Source: Thermodesulfobacteriota bacterium (GTDB taxonomy: Bacteria; Desulfobacterota; RBG-13-43-22). Taken from it: a DNA stretch of 10,574 bases. The DNA is taken from assembly GCA_025454185.1 (NCBI GenBank), contig JALOOY010000013.1, positions 1-10,574 on the forward strand, written 5' to 3'. The notes beneath the pieces were generated by a model. It saw only the letters and a list, made by a program, of their open reading frames with translations, was not told where the DNA came from and did no database searches. Positions within the stretch are counted from its first letter, which is position 1. Each line of letters opens with the position of its first letter. A program made the translations under genes and the position numbers. This document shows, in pieces, positions 1 to 6,645 of the stretch.

Positions 1-536
1 TTCGTTCCCCCGATCCGCCGGTCCGCCAGGATCCCCCTCCCCCCGTAAAGCCGGACGAACCGGCGGCACCTCCGCCGCCGCCCCCGGCCAAGGCCGCTGC
101 ACCGCCCCCCCCAGCGCCGACGCGCGCCCTCCAGGAAAGCTCCCCGTTACCGGCCCGGGCGGCCCCGGCAGTCCAAGGCCTGCCACCGGCCCCGGCCGTC
201 GCGGAAAAAGAAAGACCTGCCGTGGGGGCCTTCATTGAACACCTGGTGGTCCCGGGCGAGACCCTGGCCACCATCGCCAAATGGTATACGGGAGAGACTA
301 CGGCCTGGACCGAAATTGCCAAGCACAACCCCGGCCTCCACCCCTTTCGGTTAAAAGGGGGCGATCTGGTCCAGGTGCCTCGTTCGCTGGCTACGGTGCA
401 TAGCGAACAACCGGCCCATTCCACGGCCCCGGAAACGGTCTCCCGGCCGGCCAGAAAAACGCCTAAAGCGCCGCCCGCTCCTCCTCCCCCGGCCGCAACC
501 CCGGAACATGCGCAGCCGGCCTTCGGGCCCAAATAG
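1..536 (+). CDS. Proline-rich LysM-domain protein, C-terminal part (5' end outside window)
   Basis: The frame is open from the first full codon (position 3) to the TAG at 534-536, so this is the C-terminal 177 residues of a longer protein; the GTG at 222 lies inside the domain run and is not a convincing start. The first 70 or so residues are a low-complexity Pro/Ala linker with runs of prolines. A LysM-like domain follows at about 225-410, with the family pattern VVPGETLATIAKWY, a Trp, IAKHNP, then a LKGGDLVQVP end. LysM domains bind N-acetylglucosamine polymers such as peptidoglycan, so a periplasmic or envelope location is likely. The protein ends in a second Pro/Ala segment and AFGPK. The domain and tail closely resemble the C-terminus of the next gene, which starts 61 nt later, so the two are probably co-transcribed paralogues. 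The missing N-terminus may hold another domain; the specific role is unknown. Confidence 0.8.
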   Translation, partial: RSPDPPVRQDPPPPVKPDEPAAPPPPPPAKAAAPPPPAPTRALQESSPLPARAAPAVQGLPPAPAVAEKERPAVGAFIEHLVVPGETLATIAKWYTGETTAWTEIAKHNPGLHPFRLKGGDLVQVPRSLATVHSEQPAHSTAPETVSRPARKTPKAPPAPPPPAATPEHAQPAFGPK

Positions 537-597
537 GCTGGGCCGCCCGGCGGGAGCCGGGGGCCCGCCCCTGACCTTCAATGGAGGGAGTTCCATC

Positions 598-1581
598 GTG
601 AAAAAATTCGGTTTCTGGTCGTTCCTTTTGATCGTCGCTGCCTGGGGGGCCGCGGCTTTGGGCGCCGAGCAGAACATCCATCTGGAATACAAGCCCAACA
701 CCAAGGTAAAACGCTCTCCCGCCACCGTCCCGGGCAGTAAAATATTCTTTGGGGAAATGCGCGACCAGCGTGCCAATCCCCGCCAGGTAGGCGAGAACCT
801 CGAGGACAAGGAAAAGCGAATCGTCGTGGTCTCTCCGGACCCGCAGGGGGCCGGCGGCCTGGTTCGGTCGGCGCTCAGCAAGGAATTCGGCAGCAAAGGC
901 TTTGCGGTAGTCGGCGGGCCGGGGGCGGCCGATAAAATCATCGAGGGGGCTCTGGTCAAATTCTGGACTGTGGAAACCAACCGCTACAACAGTCAGACCC
1001 AATTGCGGCTGGAGGTAAAAGACAAAAACGGCGGGGTGCACTTCAGCCGGACCTATTCCGGCTCGGGAAAAAATTTCGGCCGCAGCCTGTCGGAGACCAA
1101 TTACAACGAAAGCATCAGCGACTCGCTGGTCATGATCGTGGAGGCCCTCTTTTCCGATCAGGAATTTTTAAGGTCCCTGGCGGAAAAATCGCCGCCGGTC
1201 CGGGCCGAGGATAAGAAACCCCCCGTCCCGGGGCCGGTGCCGCCCCCGGTCCCGGCCAAAGCCGCCGAACCCGGGGAGGACTATCTGTTTCACCGGGTTT
1301 TTGCCGGGGAAACGATGGCCACCATTGCCAAGTATTATTCGGGCAATGCCAACAACTGGAAAGTCCTGGCCAGCCAAAACCTGGACAAGGAGCCCTTTAA
1401 ACTGAAGGCCGATGAGGTGGTCAAAGTGCCCCGCTCTCTGGCTACCGTCAACCGGGAACAATCCGGGGTATCCACCGCCGCCGTGCGCGAACCGGCCGGA
1501 AAAGGAAAAAAGCCGGGTCCGCCGGCGCCGGTACCGGGAGCGACACCGCCGGTGACCGGTCCGGCCTTCGGGCCCAAGTAG
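598..1581 (+). CDS. Exported protein with YajG-like domain and C-terminal LysM domain
   Basis: A 327-residue product. I chose the GTG at 598 because GGAGGG lies 9 nt upstream and the product then opens with a textbook signal peptide: two lysines, a hydrophobic core, and a likely cut after AALGA near residue 23. No lipobox cysteine is present, so it is probably soluble periplasmic or surface-bound rather than a lipoprotein. Residues of about 30-195 resemble the YajG family: a conserved D-R start (FFGEMRDQR), a GFAVV stretch, a NYNESISDSLVMIVEALF helix, and a final LAEK. A proline-rich linker covers about 203-225. A LysM domain lies at about 229-285 (AGETMATIAKYY ... VVKVPRSLATV), then a Pro/Gly tail ending in PAFGPK. 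YajG is a poorly understood envelope lipoprotein, so the combination suggests a cell-wall-associated protein of unknown job. The domain call is from pattern memory, not a profile search. Confidence 0.8.
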   Translation: MKKFGFWSFLLIVAAWGAAALGAEQNIHLEYKPNTKVKRSPATVPGSKIFFGEMRDQRANPRQVGENLEDKEKRIVVVSPDPQGAGGLVRSALSKEFGSKGFAVVGGPGAADKIIEGALVKFWTVETNRYNSQTQLRLEVKDKNGGVHFSRTYSGSGKNFGRSLSETNYNESISDSLVMIVEALFSDQEFLRSLAEKSPPVRAEDKKPPVPGPVPPPVPAKAAEPGEDYLFHRVFAGETMATIAKYYSGNANNWKVLASQNLDKEPFKLKADEVVKVPRSLATVNREQSGVSTAAVREPAGKGKKPGPPAPVPGATPPVTGPAFGPK

Positions 1582-1631
1582 GAGCGGAAAATAAGCCGGC
1601 GTCGTCTAGGCCACGCCGCGGAGCAGGGTCC

Positions 1632-1982
1632 TTATTCCTTCAGGGCGCCGTTGACCTCCTGAATGAGATTGTTGTACAACTCCAGGACGCCCGCCAAATC
1701 CACTTCCAGTTGCTGCATGCGGGAGCGGGCCGCGCTCAGCTCTTTTTTTAAGGCCTCGGCCTCCAGAGACAGGACCTCCCGGTCCTGCAAGGCCTGGTCC
1801 AGGTTCTCGCGCAGGTATTGAATCCGGTCGAGGATCTCTTTTTTCCAGCGTTCCACCGTTTCTTTGATCTGGGGCAGTTGCATCGCTTCTCCCTTTCTTT
1901 CCATTTGCTCCCCGGCCATTACGGGCTGGCCCTGCGGGACCGGGAAAGCCGTCGGGGCGTTTTGATCATAGACAGTGCTCAT
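1632..1982 (-). CDS. Small coiled-coil protein, probable partner of the adjacent ParA ATPase
   Basis: A 116-residue soluble protein with no signal peptide or membrane span. I chose ATG 1982 over the in-frame ATG at 2021 because AGAGGAGG sits 9 nt upstream of it. The first 35 residues are rich in Pro, Gln and Gly and look disordered. From about residue 36 to the end there are heptad-like hydrophobic positions with many Glu, Lys, Arg and Gln (for example KETVERWKKEILDRIQYL, then LSLEAEALKKEL), indicating one long helix and probable coiled-coil dimerisation. I do not recognise a named family. It follows the ParA-type gene by 62 nt on the same strand, and small proteins with a flexible N-terminus and coiled coil are common activators or cargo adaptors of ParA ATPases, so a partner role is inferred. 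It ends tail to tail with the plus-strand LysM gene, 50 nt away. Confidence 0.75.
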   Translation of the reverse strand: MSTVYDQNAPTAFPVPQGQPVMAGEQMERKGEAMQLPQIKETVERWKKEILDRIQYLRENLDQALQDREVLSLEAEALKKELSAARSRMQQLEVDLAGVLELYNNLIQEVNGALKE

Positions 1983-1991
1983 GACGAAGTT

Positions 1992-1997
1992 CCTCCT
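1992..1997 (-). promoter_or_regulatory. Ribosome binding site setting the start of the coiled-coil gene
   Basis: AGGAGG on the minus strand, 9 nt before ATG 1982. The longer in-frame start at 2021 has no comparable site, so the shorter protein is preferred. Confidence 0.7.
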
Positions 1998-2044
1998 CTG
2001 CGTAATCGGAATGACATCCAAGCCCGGCGGGTACCGCAGGCGGT

Positions 2045-2824
2045 TCAGGGGGCCGGCGCCGCCAGCACCATGGTGCGGATAAAACGGGCCACCTTTCTCA
2101 AGTCCCTGGCAGCCGTAGATTGGGGGGCGGCCTGGGTCACGGGAACCTGCTGCCGCAGGGCCTGAACCAGCTTCACATCCTCCCGGACCACCTCCGGGAC
2201 CAGAAATTTTCCATAATATTGCTCCAGGGCCTGACGGTTCTCCCGATCCAGGGGCCGGTGCGGGTTGATCTTGTTGATCAGGACCCAGATCATTTTGAAA
2301 AAGAACTGATAGGTCCGACCCGCTTCCTGAAGGAAAGCAAACAGGGTCTTAAGGCTGAGATAGGAGAACAGGTCCGGCAGCACGGGAATCAGCAGCACCC
2401 GGGCCGCCAGCAGGGCGTTATGGGTAACCAGACTCAGATTGCCGCCCACATCGATCAGGACCAGGTCGTAAGACAGCGGTTGGGAGGCCTCCAGGGCATC
2501 CTTCAGCCTCCATTCCCGCCAGGGTCTGGCGATCAGGGCCTCATTCAGGCGGAGGTTCTCTTCCCCGGCGGGGACGATCTCCAGGTTGACCTGGGCGGTG
2601 GGAAGGATGGCCTCCCGCAGGGGCTGATCCTTGATCAGGACGTCAAACAGCGAAGGCCGGCCGGGGGGGGTCCGGACTTTGAAGAATTGGGATAGATGTC
2701 CCTGGGGATCCATATCGATCAGCAGGATCCGGCAGCCCTCCTCGGCTAAAATCCAGCCCAGGGAAGCACTGATCGTGGTCTTTCCGGTACCGCCCTTCAG
2801 ACTGAAAACGGCCATGGAATTCAT
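2045..2824 (-). CDS. ParA/MinD-family P-loop ATPase
   Basis: A 259-residue cytoplasmic ATPase. The deviant Walker A motif is at residues 10-17 (KGGTGKTT, signature lysine K10 and K15). The A' motif is LLIDMDPQG with D39, and Walker B is LVLID with D125. ParA-type enzymes dimerise on ATP, coat DNA or membrane, and are released by a partner protein, thereby positioning plasmids, chromosome origins or protein cargo. Start ATG 2824 is preceded by GGAGGG at 6 nt; an in-frame ATG at 2815 is less well placed. After Walker B the usual Pro-Pro pair is replaced by Gly-Gly (DVGGNLS). No DNA-binding domain precedes the Walker motif and no ParB gene is next to it, which argues against a standard chromosomal parAB locus and for an orphan cargo-positioning ATPase. 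The downstream coiled-coil gene is the natural partner. The family call is firm; the cargo is unknown. Confidence 0.9.
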   Translation of the reverse strand: MNSMAVFSLKGGTGKTTISASLGWILAEEGCRILLIDMDPQGHLSQFFKVRTPPGRPSLFDVLIKDQPLREAILPTAQVNLEIVPAGEENLRLNEALIARPWREWRLKDALEASQPLSYDLVLIDVGGNLSLVTHNALLAARVLLIPVLPDLFSYLSLKTLFAFLQEAGRTYQFFFKMIWVLINKINPHRPLDRENRQALEQYYGKFLVPEVVREDVKLVQALRQQVPVTQAAPQSTAARDLRKVARFIRTMVLAAPAP

Positions 2825-2865
2825 GGGTGTCCCTCCAGGACCAGGCCCTTTGAGAAAAAAAATAA

Positions 2866-2871
2866 ATTATA
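2866..2871 (-). promoter_or_regulatory. Candidate -10 element for the parA-like gene
   Basis: A perfect TATAAT on the minus strand about 42 nt before the start codon, just beyond ruvB. No good -35 box lies 16-18 nt upstream; the region there is very AT-rich (the 14-bp repeats), which could act as an UP-like element or simply be coincidence. Confidence 0.4.
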
Positions 2872-2876
2872 CCGAA

Positions 2877-2918
2877 AATTAACAATCAATAATTAACAAT
2901 TGATTATTAACTATTGCC
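2877..2918. repeat. AT-rich 14-bp tandem repeat, about three degenerate units
   Basis: Units begin at 2877 (AATTAACAATCAAT), 2891 (AATTAACAATTGAT) and 2905 (TATTAACTATTGCC). The first two differ at two positions; the third is degraded and contains the ruvB stop codon. AATCAAT at 2884-2890 and ATTGATT at 2899-2905 can also pair as a 7-bp stem with an 8-nt loop. The sharp drop in GC against both neighbours marks it as a distinct intergenic element. Confidence 0.6.
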
Positions 2919-3965
2919 TCCCGCCGATCCCTCCTCCCCCACCTCGAACAGGGTCCCCTGCCAATTTACGGGGACCTGCTTGCCGAAGTGGCGGTAGGCC
3001 AGGGGCGTGGCCATCCGGCCTCGGGGCGTGCGGTTTAAAAATCCCAGTTGTATGAGGAAGGGTTCGTACACATCTTCCAGGGTATCCTTCTCTTCGCAAA
3101 GGGCCACGGCCAGGGCCTCGGCCCCCACCGGACCGCCGCCGAACTTCTCCATGATCGTGAGCAGGATTTTGCGGTCCATACGATCGAGCCCCAGGGGGTC
3201 CACTTCCAGCATCAGCAGCGCCTCCCGGGCCACCCGGAGAGAAATCCGCCCTTCGGCCTTGACCTGGGCGAAATCCCGGACCCGGCGCAACAGACGATTG
3301 GCCACCCGGGGGGTGCCCCGGGAACGCCGGGCGATCTCCAGCAGGCCCGGGTCCTCCGTCGGAATCTTCAGAATGGCCGCCGCCCGTTTCAGAATGGCCA
3401 GCAACTCCTCGGGCGTATAAAAATCGACCCGCAGCATCACCCCGAAACGGTCCCGCAGCGGCGGGGTCAGCATGCCGGCCCTGGTGGTGGCCCCCACCAG
3501 CGTGAATTTCTGCAGATCCAGCTTGATGGACCGGGCGCTGGGGCCCTGGCCGATGAGGAGATCCAACTGAAAATCTTCCATGGCCGGATAAAGGATTTCC
3601 TCCACCACGTGGTTCAAACGATGAATTTCATCGATGAAGAGCACGTCACCGGACTGCAGATTGGTCAGGAGCGCCGCCAGGTCGCCCGGCCGTTCAATAA
3701 CCGGGCCGGAGGTGGTTTTCAGGTTCACCTGCAGTTCCTGGGAGATGATATAAGCCAGGGTGGTCTTGCCCAAGCCGGGAAACCCGTGGAGCAGCACATG
3801 GTCCAGCGCTTCGGACCGGCCTTTGGCCGCCTCGATGAAGATCTTCAGATTTTCCTTCACCTTGACCTGGCCCACAAACTCGGCCAGGCTCCGGGGCCGC
3901 AGCCCGGATTCGAGTTGCGGTTCCCCCTCCCAGATCTCCGGGTCGATCAGCCGCGGCGTCTTCAT
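2907..3965 (-). CDS. ruvB: Holliday junction branch migration helicase RuvB
   Basis: RuvB is the hexameric AAA+ motor that drives branch migration of Holliday junctions with RuvA in recombinational repair. The 352-residue length is normal. Visible features are the N-terminal RPRSLAEFVGQ segment, Walker A at 61-68 (GFPGLGKT, K67), Walker B at 107-113 (DVLFIDE), the GATTRAGMLT sensor region at 158-167, and the RDRFG arginine-finger motif at 171-175. The C-terminal winged helix carries EEKDTLEDVYEPFLIQLGF and TPRGR. The second Walker A residue is Phe where Pro is usual; the GxxxxGKT rule still holds. The start codon overlaps the ruvA stop by 4 nt (ATGA), so translation is coupled. It is the last gene of the rlmE-yebC-ruvCAB block and its stop lies in the AT-rich repeat. 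Confidence 0.98.
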   Translation of the reverse strand: MKTPRLIDPEIWEGEPQLESGLRPRSLAEFVGQVKVKENLKIFIEAAKGRSEALDHVLLHGFPGLGKTTLAYIISQELQVNLKTTSGPVIERPGDLAALLTNLQSGDVLFIDEIHRLNHVVEEILYPAMEDFQLDLLIGQGPSARSIKLDLQKFTLVGATTRAGMLTPPLRDRFGVMLRVDFYTPEELLAILKRAAAILKIPTEDPGLLEIARRSRGTPRVANRLLRRVRDFAQVKAEGRISLRVAREALLMLEVDPLGLDRMDRKILLTIMEKFGGGPVGAEALAVALCEEKDTLEDVYEPFLIQLGFLNRTPRGRMATPLAYRHFGKQVPVNWQGTLFEVGEEGSAGGNS

Positions 3966-4567
3966 GTGAACAGGATCCGCAGGGTCCGGCGCAGGGCCTC
4001 TTCCAGAGTCTCCGGGGCCTCCGCCTCGCGCCGAATTACGGCCAGGGCCTTTTCGGCCTGGGGCCGGGGATAGCCCAGATTCAGCAGGGCCGAAAGGGCA
4101 TCATCCCAGATCTTTTCTTCCCCGCCCCTGTCCGGCAACGGCGGGAAGGGCGCCGCCAGCGTAATTTTTTTGACCCGGTCTTTCAATTCCAGGACCACCC
4201 GTTCCGCGGTCTTCTTGCCGACACCGGGGACTCCCTGTATACGCCGGCAGTCCTCGGAGACCAGGGCCTGGTGCAGATCGGGAGCGGAAATCCCGGAAAG
4301 GATGCCCAGGGCCAGCTTGGGGCCGATACCGGACACCTCCAGCAGCAGCATGAAGAGTTTTTTTTCCGCCTCCGTCAGAAACCCGAAAAGGTGCAGGGCG
4401 TCTTCCCGAACGTGGGTGTAAATATGCAGCCGGATTTCCGCTTCCGGGGCCGGCAGCTCGTAATAGGAGGACAGGGGCAAGGCCACCTGGTAGCCCACAC
4501 CCTGGACGTCCACCACGATGTGTTCCGGTGACTTGAAAAGCAGACGGCCGGTCAGAAAAGCGATCAT
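3962..4567 (-). CDS. ruvA: Holliday junction DNA-binding protein RuvA
   Basis: RuvA tetramers bind the four-way junction and load RuvB. ATG 4567 gives 201 residues opening with MIAFLTGRLL, the typical RuvA N-terminus; a longer in-frame start at 4624 would add 19 unrelated residues inside ruvC. Domain I (OB fold) spans about 1-62. Two helix-hairpin-helix motifs lie near 76-90 (EVSGIGPKLAL) and 110-125 (IQGVPGVGKKTAERV). A charged linker with Pro runs at about 137-150, and the RuvB-binding domain III runs from about 153 (WDDALSALLNLGY) to the end. Only one base separates it from the ruvC stop and there is no strong ribosome site (GGG only), so it probably depends on translational coupling to ruvC. 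It overlaps ruvB by 4 nt. Confidence 0.97.
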   Translation of the reverse strand: MIAFLTGRLLFKSPEHIVVDVQGVGYQVALPLSSYYELPAPEAEIRLHIYTHVREDALHLFGFLTEAEKKLFMLLLEVSGIGPKLALGILSGISAPDLHQALVSEDCRRIQGVPGVGKKTAERVVLELKDRVKKITLAAPFPPLPDRGGEEKIWDDALSALLNLGYPRPQAEKALAVIRREAEAPETLEEALRRTLRILFT

Positions 4568-4568
4568 G

Positions 4569-5066
4569 TCAACCCGGAAGGGGCCGGAACCAGTTGAGAT
4601 GGCAGACGGCCGCGGCCAGGGCATCGGAAACGTCCGGACCGCGAACCGTTTTCAAGCCCAGCAGCGTTTGAATCATGGACTGGACCTGACTTTTATCGGC
4701 CCGGCCGTATCCGGTCACGGCCTTTTTAATTTCCAGCGGACTGTATTCAAAAAGCTCCAACCCGGCTTCCACGGCCGCCAGCAAGGCCGCCCCGCGGGCA
4801 TGGCCCAGGGTCAGGGCGCTGTGGACGTTCTTGGACATAAAGACTTTTTCCACCGCCACTTCGGTGGGCAGGTATTCCCGGATGATCTCCTGAAGTCCCC
4901 CATGGATTTTTTCCAGTCGCAGGTACAGGGAGGGCAGGGCCGCCAGGCGGATGGATCCGCTGGCCAGGTGCTGCAGCCGGTTGCCTTTTTTTTCCACCAC
5001 GCCGAAACCGGTTACCTGAGAACCGGGATCGATACCCAGGGTCCGTCCCGGCTGCCTGCCGCCCAT
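4569..5066 (-). CDS. ruvC: Crossover junction endodeoxyribonuclease RuvC
   Basis: RuvC is the dimeric Mg-dependent resolvase that nicks Holliday junctions symmetrically. The 165-residue length fits. The four acidic catalytic residues are all present: D13 (GIDPG), E73 (VAVEKVF), D145 and D148 (PDVSDALA). The spacing from Glu to the two Asp residues (72 and 75) is the same as in E. coli RuvC (E66, D138, D141). The NVHSALTLGHARGAALL and SPLEIKKAVTGYGRADKSQV blocks are also typical. It starts 5 nt after the yebC stop and ends one base before ruvA. Confidence 0.97.
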   Translation of the reverse strand: MGGRQPGRTLGIDPGSQVTGFGVVEKKGNRLQHLASGSIRLAALPSLYLRLEKIHGGLQEIIREYLPTEVAVEKVFMSKNVHSALTLGHARGAALLAAVEAGLELFEYSPLEIKKAVTGYGRADKSQVQSMIQTLLGLKTVRGPDVSDALAAAVCHLNWFRPLPG

Positions 5067-5071
5067 GGTTT

Positions 5072-5818
5072 TCAGCCCAGCGCCTCCATTACGTTGTCAG
5101 GAATATCGAAATTGGCGTAGACGTCCTGCACATCTTCATTGTCTTCCAGGGCTTCCATCATGCGCAGCATCTGCTCGGCCTGTTTGCCGTCCAGGGTGAC
5201 CGTGGTCTTGGGCAGCATGGTGAGTTCGGCGCTCTGGGGGGCCCAGGGCTTGCCCTCCAGTCCCGATCGAATCGTTTCGAAAGCCTCCGGGGCGGTGATG
5301 ACTTCCCACTCTTTTTCCTGTTCCCGAATATCTTCCACCCCGGCCTCCAGACCCCACTCCATGAGGGCTTCCTCATCCACCTGCCCTTTTTCAAAAACCA
5401 GATACCCCTTTTTATCGAACAGCCAGGCCACCGAACCGCTTTCCCCCATACTGCCGCCGTTTTTGGTAAAAATATGGCGCACCTCGGATACGGTCCGGTT
5501 CTTGTTGTCCGTCAGCACCTGGACCAGGATGGCCACCCCGCCGGGGCCGTAGCCCTCGTAAATGGTCTCCTCGTAGGCGGCGCCGTCCAGGTCTCCGGTC
5601 CCTTTCTTGATGGCCCGGTCGATGTTATCCTTGGGCATATTTTCCGCCTTGGCCGCCAGGACCGCCGCCCGCAACCGCGGATTACCGGACGCGTCCCCCC
5701 CGCCTATGCGGGCCGCCACGGTGATTTCCTTGATCAATTTGGAAAAGACTTTCCCCCGTTTGGCGTCGGCGGCCCCTTTCTTTCTTTTAATGGTGCTCCA
5801 TTTGGAATGCCCTGACAT
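5072..5818 (-). CDS. yebC: YebC/PmpR/TACO1-family protein
   Basis: A 248-residue protein, normal length for the family, opening with MSGHSKWSTIKRKKGAADAK and containing AKAENMPKDNIDRAIKKG and the YEGYGPGGVAILV segment that define it. Members have been described as DNA-binding transcription regulators and, for TACO1 and bacterial YebC proteins, as helping ribosomes through difficult proline-rich stretches; which applies here cannot be told from sequence. AGGAGG lies 5 nt before ATG 5818. It sits 18 nt after rlmE and 5 nt before ruvC, the common yebC-ruvCAB order. The two proline-rich proteins at the left of the window are the kind of substrate a polyproline translation factor would matter for, but that link is only speculation. 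Confidence 0.96.
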   Translation of the reverse strand: MSGHSKWSTIKRKKGAADAKRGKVFSKLIKEITVAARIGGGDASGNPRLRAAVLAAKAENMPKDNIDRAIKKGTGDLDGAAYEETIYEGYGPGGVAILVQVLTDNKNRTVSEVRHIFTKNGGSMGESGSVAWLFDKKGYLVFEKGQVDEEALMEWGLEAGVEDIREQEKEWEVITAPEAFETIRSGLEGKPWAPQSAELTMLPKTTVTLDGKQAEQMLRMMEALEDNEDVQDVYANFDIPDNVMEALG

Positions 5819-5836
5819 AGGTACCTCCTGCTTATT

Positions 5837-6463
5837 TTACCCCCGCTGCTGCCTTTCATCAGGGATACGATTTTTGTCGATGAACCCCAGGCCGACCAGA
5901 TACACTTCCCGACTTTCCGATCGCGAACTACGGGGTTTTTCCAGGGTTACTCGCCGGAAGCAGGTTTCCAGGTCCCGGCGGAACCGGTCGAATTCCTCGC
6001 CCTGGAAAATTTTTACCAGGAAATGACCGCCCGGTTTCAGAATCCAGGTGGCCGTTTCCAGCGCCTTGCGGGCCAGTTCCAGGGAACGTTGATGGTCCAG
6101 CCATTTTACGCCCGTCGTGTTCGGAGCCAGATCGCTCAGGACCACATCCACCTGCCGGGCCCAGGGTGGAATCTGCTCCGGCGTCACGGTCAGGATATCG
6201 GCCGGCAGAAAAACCAGATTGTCGGCCCGGGGAACGGTGGGGGCCTTGAGGTCTATCCCCAAAACCCGGCCCCGGGGGCCTACGGTCCGGGAGCAGAATT
6301 GCAGCCAGGAACCGGGATGGCAGCCCAAATCGGCCACCAGGTCCCCCTCGCGTATCAATCGATAGCGCTGCTGTACCTCTTTGAGTTTATAAACGGAACG
6401 GGCGGAATACCCCTCTTGTTTCGCTTTTGCCCGAAAAGGGTCTTTAAGGCCTGGATGGGCCAC
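5837..6463 (-). CDS. rlmE: 23S rRNA 2'-O-ribose methyltransferase RlmE (FtsJ/RrmJ)
   Basis: RlmE methylates the 2'-OH of a uridine in the 23S rRNA A-loop (U2552 in E. coli) using S-adenosylmethionine. The product is 208 residues from a GTG start at 6463; an in-frame TGA three codons upstream rules out a longer protein, and GGGGG sits 9 nt before the GTG. The FtsJ catalytic tetrad K-D-K-E appears as K26 (SARSVYKL), D111 (SDLAPN), K151 (FLVKIFQG) and E186 (SREVYLV), with spacing like E. coli. The SAM motif I is VADLGCHPGSWLQ, where the family usually has a DLGAAPGGW-like form. The last 14 residues after GLGF are a charged tail beyond the fold. It heads the yebC-ruvCAB block, 18 nt before yebC. 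Confidence 0.95.
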   Translation of the reverse strand: MAHPGLKDPFRAKAKQEGYSARSVYKLKEVQQRYRLIREGDLVADLGCHPGSWLQFCSRTVGPRGRVLGIDLKAPTVPRADNLVFLPADILTVTPEQIPPWARQVDVVLSDLAPNTTGVKWLDHQRSLELARKALETATWILKPGGHFLVKIFQGEEFDRFRRDLETCFRRVTLEKPRSSRSESREVYLVGLGFIDKNRIPDERQQRG

Positions 6464-6482
6464 AGCGGTTCACCCCCGTCGG

Positions 6483-6499
6483 GGCCCCCGGCAGGGGCC
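6483..6499. other. GC-rich hairpin upstream of rlmE
   Basis: GGCCCC (6483-6488) and GGGGCC (6494-6499) can form a perfect 6-bp stem with a 5-nt loop. On the plus strand it is followed by TTTT, so it could be a weak terminator of antisense transcription; on the minus strand it would fold in the rlmE leader about 20 nt before the start codon. Confidence 0.35.
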
Positions 6500-6552
6500 T
6501 TTTCGATTTCTTCAGTAATGACGGACCATTCAGACCTTATTGGACTTCAATC

Positions 6553-6579
6553 ATTAACATCTTTTTACGGGGATGGCAA
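6553..6579 (-). promoter_or_regulatory. Weak promoter candidate for the rlmE-ruvB block
   Basis: On the minus strand TTGCCA (6574-6579) and GTTAAT (6553-6558) are separated by 15 nt. The -35 match is good, the -10 match is 4 of 6, and the spacer is short. It lies in the only sizeable gap upstream of rlmE, which is the main reason for listing it. Confidence 0.25.
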
Positions 6580-6645
6580 GGTGAAAACATGGGCCGGCAG
6601 GAAGCGGAGGGGAAGGAACAACGACCGATTCGGGTTTCGGGGTCC

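Noticed and set aside
351..1041. Two long minus-strand frames opposite the LysM/YajG-like genes
   Set aside because: Both lie against coding sequence with a signal peptide and recognisable domains on the plus strand; they are rich in Arg, Gly and Pro and overlap each other.
1597..1618. Hairpin CGGCGT/ACGCCG between convergent genes as a terminator
   Set aside because: A 6-bp stem with 10-nt loop and no T tract on either strand; too weak to call.
1983..2021. Longer start for the coiled-coil protein (13 extra residues)
   Set aside because: The AGAGGAGG site lies within this stretch and points to ATG 1982; no site precedes 2021.
3048..4073. Long plus-strand open frame opposite ruvB and the end of ruvA
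   Set aside because: It is antisense to clear RuvB/RuvA sequence, its composition (His, Gln, Gly, Pro rich) is what high-GC shadow frames give, and it has no ribosome site or recognisable domain.
4568..4624. Longer RuvA start inside ruvC
   Set aside because: The extra residues match nothing in RuvA, whereas MIAFLTGRLL is the normal N-terminus.
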